The notes below the pieces were generated by a model, which did no database searches, was not told the origin of the DNA, and saw only the letters and a program-made list of their open reading frames with translations. From assembly GCA_006227085.1 (NCBI GenBank), contig SBFY01000205.1, positions 1-16,757 on the forward strand: a stretch of 16,757 nt of DNA. Reading direction: 5' to 3'. Positions 1 to 6,646 of this stretch are shown one piece after another. The stretch's first letter is position 1; each line of letters starts with the position of its first letter. The stretch comes from Gammaproteobacteria bacterium (GTDB lineage: Bacteria; Pseudomonadota; Gammaproteobacteria; Pseudomonadales; M0112). A program made the translations under genes and the position numbers.

Positions 1-23
1 TCTTCGAGGATTTCCATGCCCAT
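1..23 (-). CDS. Start of a gene cut by the window edge, possibly S-formylglutathione hydrolase
   Basis: Only the first seven codons are inside the window; on the minus strand they read M-G-M-E-I-L-E. The ATG at 23 is preceded by GGGAG with about 8 bases between, a good ribosome binding site, and lies 15 bases after the frmA stop, so it looks like the next gene of the same operon. S-formylglutathione hydrolase often follows frmA and has a similarly short acidic start, which makes it the likeliest product by context. Seven residues cannot prove this, and a second in-frame ATG at 17 is also possible. Confidence 0.35.
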
Positions 24-38
24 CACCGCCACTCCCGA

Positions 39-1148
39 TCAGTAAATAATGACGGAACGGATGGCCTTGCCTTCGTGCATCAGGTCAAAGGCCTTGTTGA
101 TGTCATCGAGCGGCATGGTGTAGGTCACCATTTCATCCAGCTTGATTTCACCCTTCATGTAACGATCGACATAACCGGGCAATTGCGAACGCCCCTTGAC
201 ACCCCCGAACGCTGAACCGCGCCACACACGGCCGGTGACCAGCTGGAACGGGCGTGTGGCAATTTCCTGCCCGGCACCAGCCACGCCGATGATGATCGAT
301 TCACCCCAACCCTTGTGGCAGCACTCCAGTGCTGACCGCATGATGTTCACATTGCCGATGCACTCGAAGGAATAATCTACTCCGCCATCGGTGAGATCAA
401 CAATCACTTCCTGGATCGGCTTGTCGTAATGTTTCGGATTCACGCAATCGGTGGCACCCAGCATCTTCGCCATTTCGAATTTGCTTTCATTGATGTCGAT
501 GGCAATGATGCGGCCCGCCTTAGCCAGCACCGCGCCTTGAATGACTGACAGGCCAATGCCACCCAAACCAAACACCGCCACCGTTGCACCCGGCTCCACC
601 TTGGCGGTGTTCAATACCGCGCCGATGCCGGTGGTGATGCCACAACCGAGCAAGCAGACTTTATCGAGCGGTGCGGCCTTATTGATTTTGGCGACTGCGA
701 TTTCCGGCAACACGGTGTATTCGGAAAAGGTCGAGGTACCCATGTAGTGGTAAATCGGTTTTCCGTTCTTGCTGAAACGGGTGGTGCCATCCGGCATCAG
801 GCCCTTACCCTGTGTCGCGCGAATGGCCTGGCACAGGTTGGTCTTGCCGGATAAGCAGAACTTGCACTTCCCGCATTCCGGCGTGTACAGCGGGATCACA
901 TGATCGCCGACCGCCACGCTGGTGACACCCGCGCCCACTTCCACCACCACACCGGCACCTTCATGGCCGAGGATGCAGGGGAACACGCCTTCGGAGTCCT
1001 CACCGCTCAGGGTATAGGCATCGGTATGGCAAACGCCGGTGGCGGCGAGCTTGACCATCACTTCGCCGGCCTGCGGGCCCTGCAGGTCCACTTCTTCAAT
1101 CACGAGGGGTTTGCCGGCCTCCCAGGCCACAGCAGCGCGCGTTTTCAT
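39..1148 (-). CDS. frmA: S-(hydroxymethyl)glutathione dehydrogenase (class III alcohol dehydrogenase)
   Basis: Cytosolic zinc enzyme that oxidises S-hydroxymethylglutathione, formed from formaldehyde and glutathione, to S-formylglutathione with NAD; it can also reduce S-nitrosoglutathione. The 369-residue length is normal for the family. Catalytic zinc ligands are visible as Cys40, His62 (in GHE) and Cys169 (in LGCGITTG). The structural zinc site is Cys92, Cys95, Cys98 and Cys106. The Rossmann motif GLGGIG is at 194-199. The ATG at 1148 has an AAGGA-type ribosome site about 6 bases upstream. A possible S-formylglutathione hydrolase follows 15 bases downstream, which would complete formaldehyde detoxification to formate. 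No frmR-type regulator is in view. Identification is very secure; adhC is a synonym. Confidence 0.96.
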   Translation of the reverse strand: MKTRAAVAWEAGKPLVIEEVDLQGPQAGEVMVKLAATGVCHTDAYTLSGEDSEGVFPCILGHEGAGVVVEVGAGVTSVAVGDHVIPLYTPECGKCKFCLSGKTNLCQAIRATQGKGLMPDGTTRFSKNGKPIYHYMGTSTFSEYTVLPEIAVAKINKAAPLDKVCLLGCGITTGIGAVLNTAKVEPGATVAVFGLGGIGLSVIQGAVLAKAGRIIAIDINESKFEMAKMLGATDCVNPKHYDKPIQEVIVDLTDGGVDYSFECIGNVNIMRSALECCHKGWGESIIIGVAGAGQEIATRPFQLVTGRVWRGSAFGGVKGRSQLPGYVDRYMKGEIKLDEMVTYTMPLDDINKAFDLMHEGKAIRSVIIY

Positions 1149-1186
1149 GGGCTTTCCTTATAGTGGTGTCGGTGGGTAGTGGTATA

Positions 1187-1201
1187 TCGGTGAGGAACCG
1201 A
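1187..1201. promoter_or_regulatory. Short inverted repeat upstream of frmA
   Basis: TCGGT-GAGGA-ACCGA is a perfect 5+5+5 inverted repeat about 40 bases upstream of the frmA start. It is flanked on both sides by GGTAT in direct orientation (1181-1185 and 1203-1207). Its position suits an operator or leader element of frmA, but the arms are short and I recognise no known regulator site. Confidence 0.2.
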
Positions 1202-1249
1202 AGGTATCGTGAAGCATCAGGCGACCATTGTGCCGAATCACTGCCCGAC

Positions 1250-1269
1250 AAAAAACCCTCGCGGTCGAG
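1250..1269 (-). terminator. Possible weak terminator of the TauE/SafE gene
   Basis: Seven bases after the TauE/SafE stop, the minus strand has CTCG-ACCG-CGAG (1269 down to 1258), then GG and a run of six T (1255 to 1250). The T run and position suit intrinsic termination, but the stem is only 4 bp, so it is weak. Confidence 0.35.
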
Positions 1270-1275
1270 CAGCCC

Positions 1276-2019
1276 TCAAGGCAGCAGCACCATCTTGGCG
1301 CCGGCAATCACCAGCACGATGGCCAGTACCCGTCGTATCGCAGGACTACCCAGGCGGCGACTGCCGTATTCCGCACCCAGCCAGCCGCCCAGCACTGCGG
1401 CCAGACCCCACAAGGGCAGGGCATCGGGAATCACCGGGTGTTTCATCAACACACCTGCCAGGCCCGCCAACGAATTCACCAGGATGAAGGTCGCCGAAAT
1501 GCCGGATACCGTTCGCGGTACCGCCCAGCCCAACAGCAGCAACAGCGGGCTGAGGAAAATCCCGCCGCCGACACCCACCAGACCGGACAGGAAACCCAGC
1601 GCCACGCCCACCAGCAGCAACACCGGAATGGATACCGGGCGCACGCGCTCAAGGGTCACGGTGCCCGCACTGGCGAACGAGCGCCAGGCGGCATACAGCA
1701 GCACAGCCCCCACCACCGGCTTGTACCAGTGCACTGGCAATTCCAGCCAACCGCCCAGCCAGGCACAGGGTATCGAGGCAATCGCCAAGGGCCAGAACAC
1801 GCGCCATGAGAATGCACCCACGCGATGGAATTTCCACACCGCAATCGATGACACCAGCACGTTGAGGAATAACGCCGCAGGCCGCATCACTTCCGGTGCC
1901 ACGCCCGTCAACGCCATCACGGCCAGGTAACCGGAAGCACCGCCATGGCCGACGGCGGAATACAGCAAGGCCGCCAATCCGATCAGTGCAGCCAACACGG
2001 CATCGGTCATATCCGGCAT
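1276..2019 (-). CDS. TSUP-family membrane transporter (sulfite exporter TauE/SafE type)
   Basis: Integral inner-membrane protein of 247 residues, made mostly of hydrophobic helices (about eight by eye), the usual size for the family. Members move small organic or inorganic anions, often sulfur compounds such as sulfite or sulfoacetate; the substrate here cannot be read from sequence. The family's two-fold repeat is visible: SAVGHGGASGYLAV near residue 22 and GLVGVGGGIFLSPLLLLLG in the middle. The ATG at 2019 has AGGG about 10 bases upstream; an ATG three codons later (2010) is an alternative. It lies 127 bp upstream of frmA on the same strand with a possible weak terminator between them, so co-transcription is uncertain. 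It diverges from the DUF1145 gene. Confidence 0.85.
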   Translation of the reverse strand: MPDMTDAVLAALIGLAALLYSAVGHGGASGYLAVMALTGVAPEVMRPAALFLNVLVSSIAVWKFHRVGAFSWRVFWPLAIASIPCAWLGGWLELPVHWYKPVVGAVLLYAAWRSFASAGTVTLERVRPVSIPVLLLVGVALGFLSGLVGVGGGIFLSPLLLLLGWAVPRTVSGISATFILVNSLAGLAGVLMKHPVIPDALPLWGLAAVLGGWLGAEYGSRRLGSPAIRRVLAIVLVIAGAKMVLLP

Positions 2020-2085
2020 GATCGATTCACCCTACCCATCCAGTCCCGTAGTGTAGCAGTGTCCACCTGGCCTGCTGCGAGGCTT

Positions 2086-2100
2086 GCAGCCAAGGGCTGC
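2086..2100. repeat. Inverted repeat in the divergent TauE/DUF1145 spacer
   Basis: GCAGCC-AAG-GGCTGC is a perfect 6 bp inverted repeat with a 3-base loop, 41 bases before the DUF1145 start and 67 bases before the TauE/SafE start on the other strand. It could be a protein-binding site or an RNA hairpin in the 5' leader of the plus-strand unit. I recognise no consensus, and no convincing sigma70 promoter stands out around it. Confidence 0.25.
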
Positions 2101-2140
2101 TTCGGTAACCATAAGCCGTCACCCATGAATGGAGCCTTCC

Positions 2141-2407
2141 ATGAACCCCATCATCCTCAATTTCAATCGTGTCGTCATTGCCATCATCTGGCTGCTGGTG
2201 GCCGTCAATGTGTTCATGCCGTTCCCGGATATGTGGAACACCGTGTTGCTGTGGACTGGTGTCGCCCTCGTTGTGTCCCATGCCATTGAATGCGTGATCT
2301 TTGCCAAACTGGTGAAACAGTATGGACAAGACAACCCGGCCAAACATTTTTTGCTGATCTTCATCTTCGGCTATTTCCACGCTGCCACTTTGGCACCCAA
2401 AGCGTAA
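2141..2407 (+). CDS. Small membrane protein of the DUF1145 family (YhhL-like)
   Basis: An 88-residue, very hydrophobic protein with three likely membrane helices: about residues 7-28, 35-55 and the C-terminal part ending LLIFIFGYFHAATL. The pattern R-V in helix 1, P-F-P after it, a His in helix 2 and a final L-I-F-I-F-G-Y-F-H fits the DUF1145/YhhL family as I remember it. No biochemical role is established for that family. I chose the ATG at 2141 because GGAG (2131-2134) sits 6 bases before it; the in-frame ATG at 2129 would place that GGAG inside the coding region. The deaminase gene follows after only 9 bases, so the two are probably one transcript. Confidence 0.75.
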   Translation: MNPIILNFNRVVIAIIWLLVAVNVFMPFPDMWNTVLLWTGVALVVSHAIECVIFAKLVKQYGQDNPAKHFLLIFIFGYFHAATLAPKA

Positions 2408-2416
2408 CGCACACAC

Positions 2417-2893
2417 ATGCCTGAACGTGAACATGCCAGCTTCATGGCTCGTGCCATCGAGCTGGCGATCACGCATTCAGCGGACGGCACACACGGCCCC
2501 TTCGGGGCCGTTGTTGTGCATGACGGCAAGATAGTTGGTGAAGGTTTCAACAGCGTGGTGGCGACACGCGACCCCACCGCACATGCGGAAATCCTGGCCA
2601 TTCGCCAAGCCGCACAACAATTAGGCACACACGATTTATCCAGCTGTGTACTGTACGCCAGCTGCGAACCCTGCCCGATGTGCTTGTCGGCCATTTACTG
2701 GGCGCGTATCCCCACGGTGTATTACGCCGCCACACACCATGATGCGCAGGCCGCCGGTTTTGATGATTCACGGATACAGCAGTACCTGAAAAATGCCGAT
2801 GGCGATGGCCCGGCACTGCTGGCATTACCTGTCGCCAATGCGGGTGTTGCCCTGCAACGCTGGCAAGGCAATCCCAAGCGGCAGGATTACTGA
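2417..2893 (+). CDS. guaD: Guanine deaminase-like nucleoside/base deaminase
   Basis: Cytidine/deoxycytidylate-deaminase-fold zinc hydrolase, most like Bacillus-type guanine deaminase, which converts guanine to xanthine and ammonia in purine salvage or breakdown. The 158-residue length fits. Zinc ligand His56 and catalytic Glu58 lie in HAE; Cys86 and Cys89 lie in PCPMC. Segments such as AIYWARIPTVYYAA and AGFDDS, and the terminal Tyr158, match the GuaD subgroup rather than tRNA adenosine deaminase TadA; a C-terminal Tyr closes the active site in the Bacillus enzyme. The ATG at 2417 has no recognisable ribosome site (preceding bases CGCACACAC), so translation probably depends on coupling to the upstream gene. 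The stop TGA directly abuts the stop of the convergent NTF2-like gene. Confidence 0.85.
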   Translation: MPEREHASFMARAIELAITHSADGTHGPFGAVVVHDGKIVGEGFNSVVATRDPTAHAEILAIRQAAQQLGTHDLSSCVLYASCEPCPMCLSAIYWARIPTVYYAATHHDAQAAGFDDSRIQQYLKNADGDGPALLALPVANAGVALQRWQGNPKRQDY

Positions 2894-3253
2894 TTACTTC
2901 AGGTCGAAGTTGCGGTAATAGATCGACAGGTTCTTCACCAGACCCTGCTCATTCACTTCAAACACGTCAACGGCATACTGTGGTTTATCCGGTGCCTGCG
3001 GGCTCACACCGATCACCTCGATCGTGCACACCCGGCCTTCGGCAGCTTCGCGCGCAATCGTGAGCTGCGTGTCGGCCAGCATCACCAGGCCACCATAGAA
3101 TTCAGCCAGCTTGTGTTTACCGGAAAACACACCGAACGGATGCACTAATTCACCATCGTCGGCAAAGATTGCCAGCAGGCCATCGAGGTCCTTGCGGTTG
3201 ATGCAATCACAATAGGTGCTGGCTGCCGCACGCACACGTTCGGTGAGATTCAT
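2894..3253 (-). CDS. NTF2-fold protein resembling ketosteroid isomerase
   Basis: A 119-residue cone-shaped NTF2/SnoaL-fold protein. Aligned by eye with Pseudomonas ketosteroid isomerase, it shares the M-N-L start, Tyr14 (the catalytic tyrosine position), F-A-D-D, the P-F-G motif, E-F-Y and A-V-D-V-F-E-V. The position of catalytic base Asp38 is His38 (VHPFG instead of VEDPFG), and the second catalytic acid appears as Glu. It may therefore be an isomerase or hydratase with changed chemistry, or a binding protein. The ATG at 3253 starts 4 bases after the P450 stop, indicating translational coupling; a longer start at 3289 would overlap the P450 by 32 bases. The pairing suggests both proteins act on one ring compound. 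Confidence 0.75.
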   Translation of the reverse strand: MNLTERVRAAASTYCDCINRKDLDGLLAIFADDGELVHPFGVFSGKHKLAEFYGGLVMLADTQLTIAREAAEGRVCTIEVIGVSPQAPDKPQYAVDVFEVNEQGLVKNLSIYYRNFDLK

Positions 3254-3257
3254 AGGA

Positions 3258-4511
3258 TTACCCGATATTGACTGACATGTACGCCACACCCTGGTGGCGA
3301 TTGCTACGGATAAAACGGATCGGTGCAGCCGGCGCTACAGATTTGCCTTTCATCGTTACCAGCAACTCTTCCATCAGGATCCGGAATTCCAGCCGCGCCA
3401 GTGCTGCGCCCAGGCAATGATGGATGCCATGCCCGAACGCCAGGTGCGGGTTACGCTTGCGGAAAATATCGAAGCTATCAGGGCGTTCAAACACTGCCTC
3501 ATCGCGATTGGCCGACGGATACCAGATCGTCACCTTGTCACCGCGATGAATCGTTTGGCCTGCAATATCGTAATCCGCTGCCGCCGTGCGCCGGTTGAAA
3601 TGCACCGCTGACGACCAGCGCAGCATTTCCTCAATCGCACCATCCAGGTATTTTTCCGGCTCGGCTTCGAGGACACGGTATTGTTCCGGGTGCTGCAATA
3701 AGGCGTAATACCCATAGGCAATCGCATTGCGGGTGGTTTCAGCGCCACCGGTAATCAGCAAGTTAAAGAAGCGGATCGCTTCAATGTCATCGAGGCGTCG
3801 CGGCTGGCCATCCTCACCCGGGATCTCGGCATGCACGATCGCTGACATGATCGAATCGGTCGGCGTTTCGCGTAACTGCTGGATCAACTGCCAGGCATAC
3901 ATGCCCATCTCGGTCAGCTTGTCGACCAATGGCTTCACGTCCACGGTCGGATCGTGCAGGGCCGTCGCATAACCAATAGCGGCATCGGCCCACACTTTCA
4001 TCTTTGGCCAGTCTTCGCGCGGCACGCCGCCAATCGTGCAGATCACTTCCAATGGTAGTTGTGCGGCCACGTCATTGAGGAAATCGAATTCGCCCTGCGC
4101 GGTTTGCATCGGTGCCAGCAGGCGTTGCACGCTGTCGCGTATCTTCGGTTCAAGCAACGCCAGGTTTTTTGGGAAAAAGCCCTGGCTGACAATACCGCGA
4201 ATCGCATCGTGCTTGGGCGGATCCATCATCGACAACACCACACCGGGACCCATCTCGGTGCTCATGTCTTCCAGCGTGGTACCACCACCCTCGCGCGCAC
4301 CGTAGCCGGTTTCGGAAGAAAATACCTGATGGTTCTTGAGGATCTCGCGTGCTTCAGCCTGCCGGCTGATTACCCAGAACCCTTCATCATTGTGCGGCCC
4401 CGGCGGATGGAACCAGACCGGCGCTTCTTGCCTGAGAAAACGGAAAGTTTCCAGCGGGCAACCCGTTTCAAAGTTATCCAGGTTACAGAGATCAATGTTT
4501 TCCAGGCGCAT
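3258..4511 (-). CDS. Cytochrome P450 monooxygenase
   Basis: Soluble bacterial class-I P450 of 417 residues that would insert one oxygen atom into a hydrophobic substrate, using electrons from a ferredoxin and reductase not encoded here. The I-helix oxygen-activation motif GGAETT is at 255-260, the K-helix E-M-L-R (ExxR) at 295-298 and the haem loop FGHGIHHCLG with the haem-ligand Cys at about 366. There is no membrane anchor. The I-helix and haem loop recall the CYP125/CYP142/CYP124 sterol and terpenoid hydroxylases, but the exact family cannot be fixed by eye. I chose the ATG at 4511 because GGAG (4518-4521) lies 6 bases upstream; the in-frame ATG at 4532 would put that site inside the gene. 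A KSI-like gene follows after 4 bases, and a TetR gene is divergent. Confidence 0.93.
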   Translation of the reverse strand: MRLENIDLCNLDNFETGCPLETFRFLRQEAPVWFHPPGPHNDEGFWVISRQAEAREILKNHQVFSSETGYGAREGGGTTLEDMSTEMGPGVVLSMMDPPKHDAIRGIVSQGFFPKNLALLEPKIRDSVQRLLAPMQTAQGEFDFLNDVAAQLPLEVICTIGGVPREDWPKMKVWADAAIGYATALHDPTVDVKPLVDKLTEMGMYAWQLIQQLRETPTDSIMSAIVHAEIPGEDGQPRRLDDIEAIRFFNLLITGGAETTRNAIAYGYYALLQHPEQYRVLEAEPEKYLDGAIEEMLRWSSAVHFNRRTAAADYDIAGQTIHRGDKVTIWYPSANRDEAVFERPDSFDIFRKRNPHLAFGHGIHHCLGAALARLEFRILMEELLVTMKGKSVAPAAPIRFIRSNRHQGVAYMSVNIG

Positions 4512-4536
4512 GATGGGCTCCGGTGCAAGCATAATT

Positions 4537-4542
4537 ATTATA
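4537..4542 (-). promoter_or_regulatory. Perfect -10 box (TATAAT) for the P450 gene
   Basis: On the minus strand TATAAT occurs 25 bases before the P450 start codon, followed by an AT-rich stretch. No good -35 hexamer lies 16-18 bases upstream; the spacer is a run of seven A and the expected position reads roughly ACCAAT. A strong -10 without a -35 suits a regulated promoter. A small inverted repeat, ATAG-N6-CTAT (4540-4553), overlaps its upstream edge. Confidence 0.45.
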
Positions 4543-4566
4543 GTAAGCTCTATTTTTTTATTGGTC

Positions 4567-4572
4567 TATACT
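4567..4572 (+). promoter_or_regulatory. Candidate -10 box (TATACT) for the tetR gene
   Basis: TATACT matches the sigma70 -10 consensus at five of six bases and lies 29 bases before the tetR ATG. The expected -35 position (4544-4549, TAAGCT) is poor. It lies within the same AT-rich island as the P450 promoter, so one regulator bound here could control both directions. Confidence 0.35.
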
Positions 4573-4586
4573 TTTCCCGGGGTGCA

Positions 4587-4599
4587 GGCTATCGTAGCC
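4587..4599. promoter_or_regulatory. Candidate operator or leader hairpin before tetR
   Basis: GGCTA-TCG-TAGCC is a perfect 5+3+5 inverted repeat ending two bases before the tetR ATG, just downstream of the proposed tetR -10. It could be an autoregulatory TetR operator. As RNA it would be a small hairpin directly before the start codon, where no Shine-Dalgarno sequence is visible. It is shorter than many TetR operators. Confidence 0.35.
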
Positions 4600-4601
4600 C
4601 C

Positions 4602-5204
4602 ATGAAGACACCCCAGCCCGGCCTGCGAGAACGCAAAAAACACCAGACCCGCGAAGCAATCGTGGCGGCCGCCATCGCCCGCTTCAACCAGCAAGGCATC
4701 CGCGAGAGCACGATCGCCCAGATCGCCAGCGATGCAGGCATCTCCGAAGCTACCTTCTTCAACTACTTCGGCAGCAAGGAGGCCTTGTTCGGCGAGCTGG
4801 CTGCCAGCATTTTTGATTATTACGCGGCCCTGCTCGACCGAGCCAGTGCCCGTGCGGCCGATCCTTGCGCGGCTATTCTGGCATTTTTCCGGGAATCCGC
4901 TGACATTGTCACCCGCAGCGAAGGACTGACACGGGAAGTGCTACTGGAAGTCATGCGCAACACCGCGAGCGGCTCCGGCAACCGGGCACACCACGGCCGC
5001 ATCCATGACCGCTTTGTGGCACTAGTGGAACAAGGCCAGCAGGCCGGCAGCGTACGCACCGATTGGCCAGCAGGTTTTCTGGCAGAAATGGTGACAGGAG
5101 CATTCAACGAAGTAATCGCACACTGGATGATGACACCAGGCTATCCATTACGGGAAAGCCTGGATCAAGCGGGACGTTTTATTACGGAAGCCATCACCGC
5201 TTAG
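4602..5204 (+). CDS. TetR-family transcriptional regulator
   Basis: A 200-residue TetR-type repressor, the normal size. The N-terminal DNA-binding domain spans roughly residues 12-60, with the typical helix-turn-helix A-Q-I-A-S-D-A-G-I-S-E-A-T-F-F-N-Y-F-G-S-K-E around 39-60. The C-terminal two thirds is the variable helical ligand-binding domain. The ATG at 4602 is chosen because TetR homology begins here; upstream in-frame sequence is antisense to the P450. No ribosome site is evident. It is divergent from the P450-KSI-like pair with 90 bp between, the usual arrangement for a local repressor that responds to the P450 substrate. Its TAG stop overlaps the TAA stop of the convergent sulfatase (5201-5204), which it could also control. 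Confidence 0.9.
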   Translation: MKTPQPGLRERKKHQTREAIVAAAIARFNQQGIRESTIAQIASDAGISEATFFNYFGSKEALFGELAASIFDYYAALLDRASARAADPCAAILAFFRESADIVTRSEGLTREVLLEVMRNTASGSGNRAHHGRIHDRFVALVEQGQQAGSVRTDWPAGFLAEMVTGAFNEVIAHWMMTPGYPLRESLDQAGRFITEAITA

Positions 5205-6646
5205 GGCAACTCATCTTCTTCCGTATGCTCGCCTGATTTCACCTGATAACGCCTAAAATAATCACGCGCTTCAAGACCGGGATCATGCGCCACTCGCAAC
5301 GCTGACTCCAATTGGCTGTCCAGTGCAGTGGCGATATCCGTCATATTGTCATCGGCAGCCTTATTATGCATGACGCCCGGAGGATCACCCCAACGATACA
5401 ACTCCCTCTCGGGACGCTTACTGAGCAGGCTGGTGTAATACGGCTCAATATTTTCGCCTTTATAGGTTTGCAAATGCACCATAAAGGTATCCCGGAATGT
5501 GTCGGGAGAGCCTTGTGGCCATCTTTCGGGTTTGTAATTGCGGATGTATAACCAATCATCTGAAATTAACCCCCGCATTGGATATGTACTGGAGTCTGGC
5601 CGGGCATTGGCTGCGTGGCGCTCAAAGCCAATCAATACGAACTCCCTTGGATCCCAACCCCGGTCACTCCTGGTCGTGAGCAATGGCAGCAGTGATTGCC
5701 CCATTGATCCATCCAAGGCTGGCACCTTCGCCAATTCCAATACAGTCGGCGCAATATCAATCAGGCTGGCTAATTCATTGGTTTTACCAGACTTTCCTGC
5801 ATAAGATTCAGGCAATCGAATTGCCAATGGGACCTGTACGCCATATTGATAAAGGGTCGCTTTAGCTCCGGCAAACGGCATGCCATTATCTGATGTGTAA
5901 ATAACAATAGTGTTTTCAAGCAAGTGATGCGATTCCAGCATGCCAAGCATCTTTTGGACTTCAGCATCGCCATATTCAATTTCTTCAAGATAACGGGTCA
6001 TTTGTTTTTGAGACCTCCCGTTATATGGCATGATCGGAGGCCATGATGCATCTTGGGAGCGAGCAGAAAACCGGTTGATATCCGACTTTAAATATCCCCT
6101 ATGTGGCTCAAAAATCCCTGCCCAGAAGAAGAAAGGTTTCGAGGGATTACGGCGAAGTAAAAAATCATTAAAGTTTTCAGCATATCCAGCCAACCCTGTA
6201 TAGCCAACGGAGGATTCCTTGAGGTATTTATTGAATGGCGTTCCAGTAGGGTAATCATTTTCCTTGGCAACACCCGGCCCCCAGCCTTTCCCCGTGTAAC
6301 CGGTAAAATAGCCGTATTCAGCAAGCTGGTGGATGAAGTTAGGCAACTCATGCGGGTACTCACCCCATAACAATGCACCAGAACCCGTTTGCCAGAAATG
6401 CCTTCCTGACAAAATTGCTGACCGTGAAGCTGTACATGTTGGCGCGGACGCAAATGCCCTGTTGAAGTAGACTCCTTCAGAGGCAATCCTGTCGAATGCC
6501 GGTGTTTTTACATGCGGATAACCAGCATAAGAAGTATGCGCCCAAGATTGGTCATCTGTAATAACAAAAAGAAAATTCGGGCGATCTGAGGCCAAGAGCA
6601 GCCCAGAAGGAACCATAGCCAACAAACATAGTAAGCAGCGTAGCAT
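5201..6646 (-). CDS. Exported sulfatase (formylglycine type, alkaline-phosphatase superfamily)
   Basis: A 481-residue type I sulfatase that hydrolyses sulfate esters or sulfamates outside the cytoplasm. An N-terminal hydrophobic signal peptide (about residues 1-19) precedes the mature part. Calcium ligands are Asp31-Asp32 (TDDQ) and Asp253-Asn254 (TSDNG). The modification motif is Cys71-Thr-Ala-Ser-Arg75; the Cys must become formylglycine through a maturation enzyme not encoded here. Other family positions, Lys120 (GYTGKG) and His182 (EPHRGY), are present. The pattern recalls N-sulfoglucosamine sulfohydrolases, but the substrate is unproven. I chose the ATG at 6646, which forms TGATG with the stop of the upstream nitroreductase-like gene; a TTG one codon earlier is less likely. 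The gene is distinctly AT-rich (two 60-base samples counted at about 37-38% GC), suggesting acquisition. Confidence 0.9.
   Translation of the reverse strand: MLRCLLCLLAMVPSGLLLASDRPNFLFVITDDQSWAHTSYAGYPHVKTPAFDRIASEGVYFNRAFASAPTCTASRSAILSGRHFWQTGSGALLWGEYPHELPNFIHQLAEYGYFTGYTGKGWGPGVAKENDYPTGTPFNKYLKESSVGYTGLAGYAENFNDFLLRRNPSKPFFFWAGIFEPHRGYLKSDINRFSARSQDASWPPIMPYNGRSQKQMTRYLEEIEYGDAEVQKMLGMLESHHLLENTIVIYTSDNGMPFAGAKATLYQYGVQVPLAIRLPESYAGKSGKTNELASLIDIAPTVLELAKVPALDGSMGQSLLPLLTTRSDRGWDPREFVLIGFERHAANARPDSSTYPMRGLISDDWLYIRNYKPERWPQGSPDTFRDTFMVHLQTYKGENIEPYYTSLLSKRPERELYRWGDPPGVMHNKAADDNMTDIATALDSQLESALRVAHDPGLEARDYFRRYQVKSGEHTEEDELP

Noticed and set aside
1163..1930. Plus-strand open frame of 255 codons opposite the TauE/SafE gene
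   Set aside because: Low-complexity Pro/Arg/Ser/Thr-rich translation typical of an antisense shadow; the minus strand encodes a clear membrane protein.
2027..2476. Minus-strand open frame of 149 codons across the DUF1145 gene
   Set aside because: His/Asp-rich shadow translation, overlapping two better-supported plus-strand genes and a divergent spacer.
2417..2893. Deaminase considered as tRNA adenosine deaminase TadA
   Set aside because: The AIYWAR and AGFDDS segments and the C-terminal Tyr match guanine deaminase, not TadA.
4059..4601. Plus-strand open frame extending the TetR protein upstream by 181 residues
   Set aside because: It runs antisense to the P450 coding region, shows no domain, and TetR homology begins at the ATG at 4602.
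5201..6646. Sulfatase considered as an alkaline phosphatase or phosphonate hydrolase
   Set aside because: The Cys-Thr-Ala-Ser-Arg formylglycine motif and sulfatase-type metal ligands favour a sulfatase.
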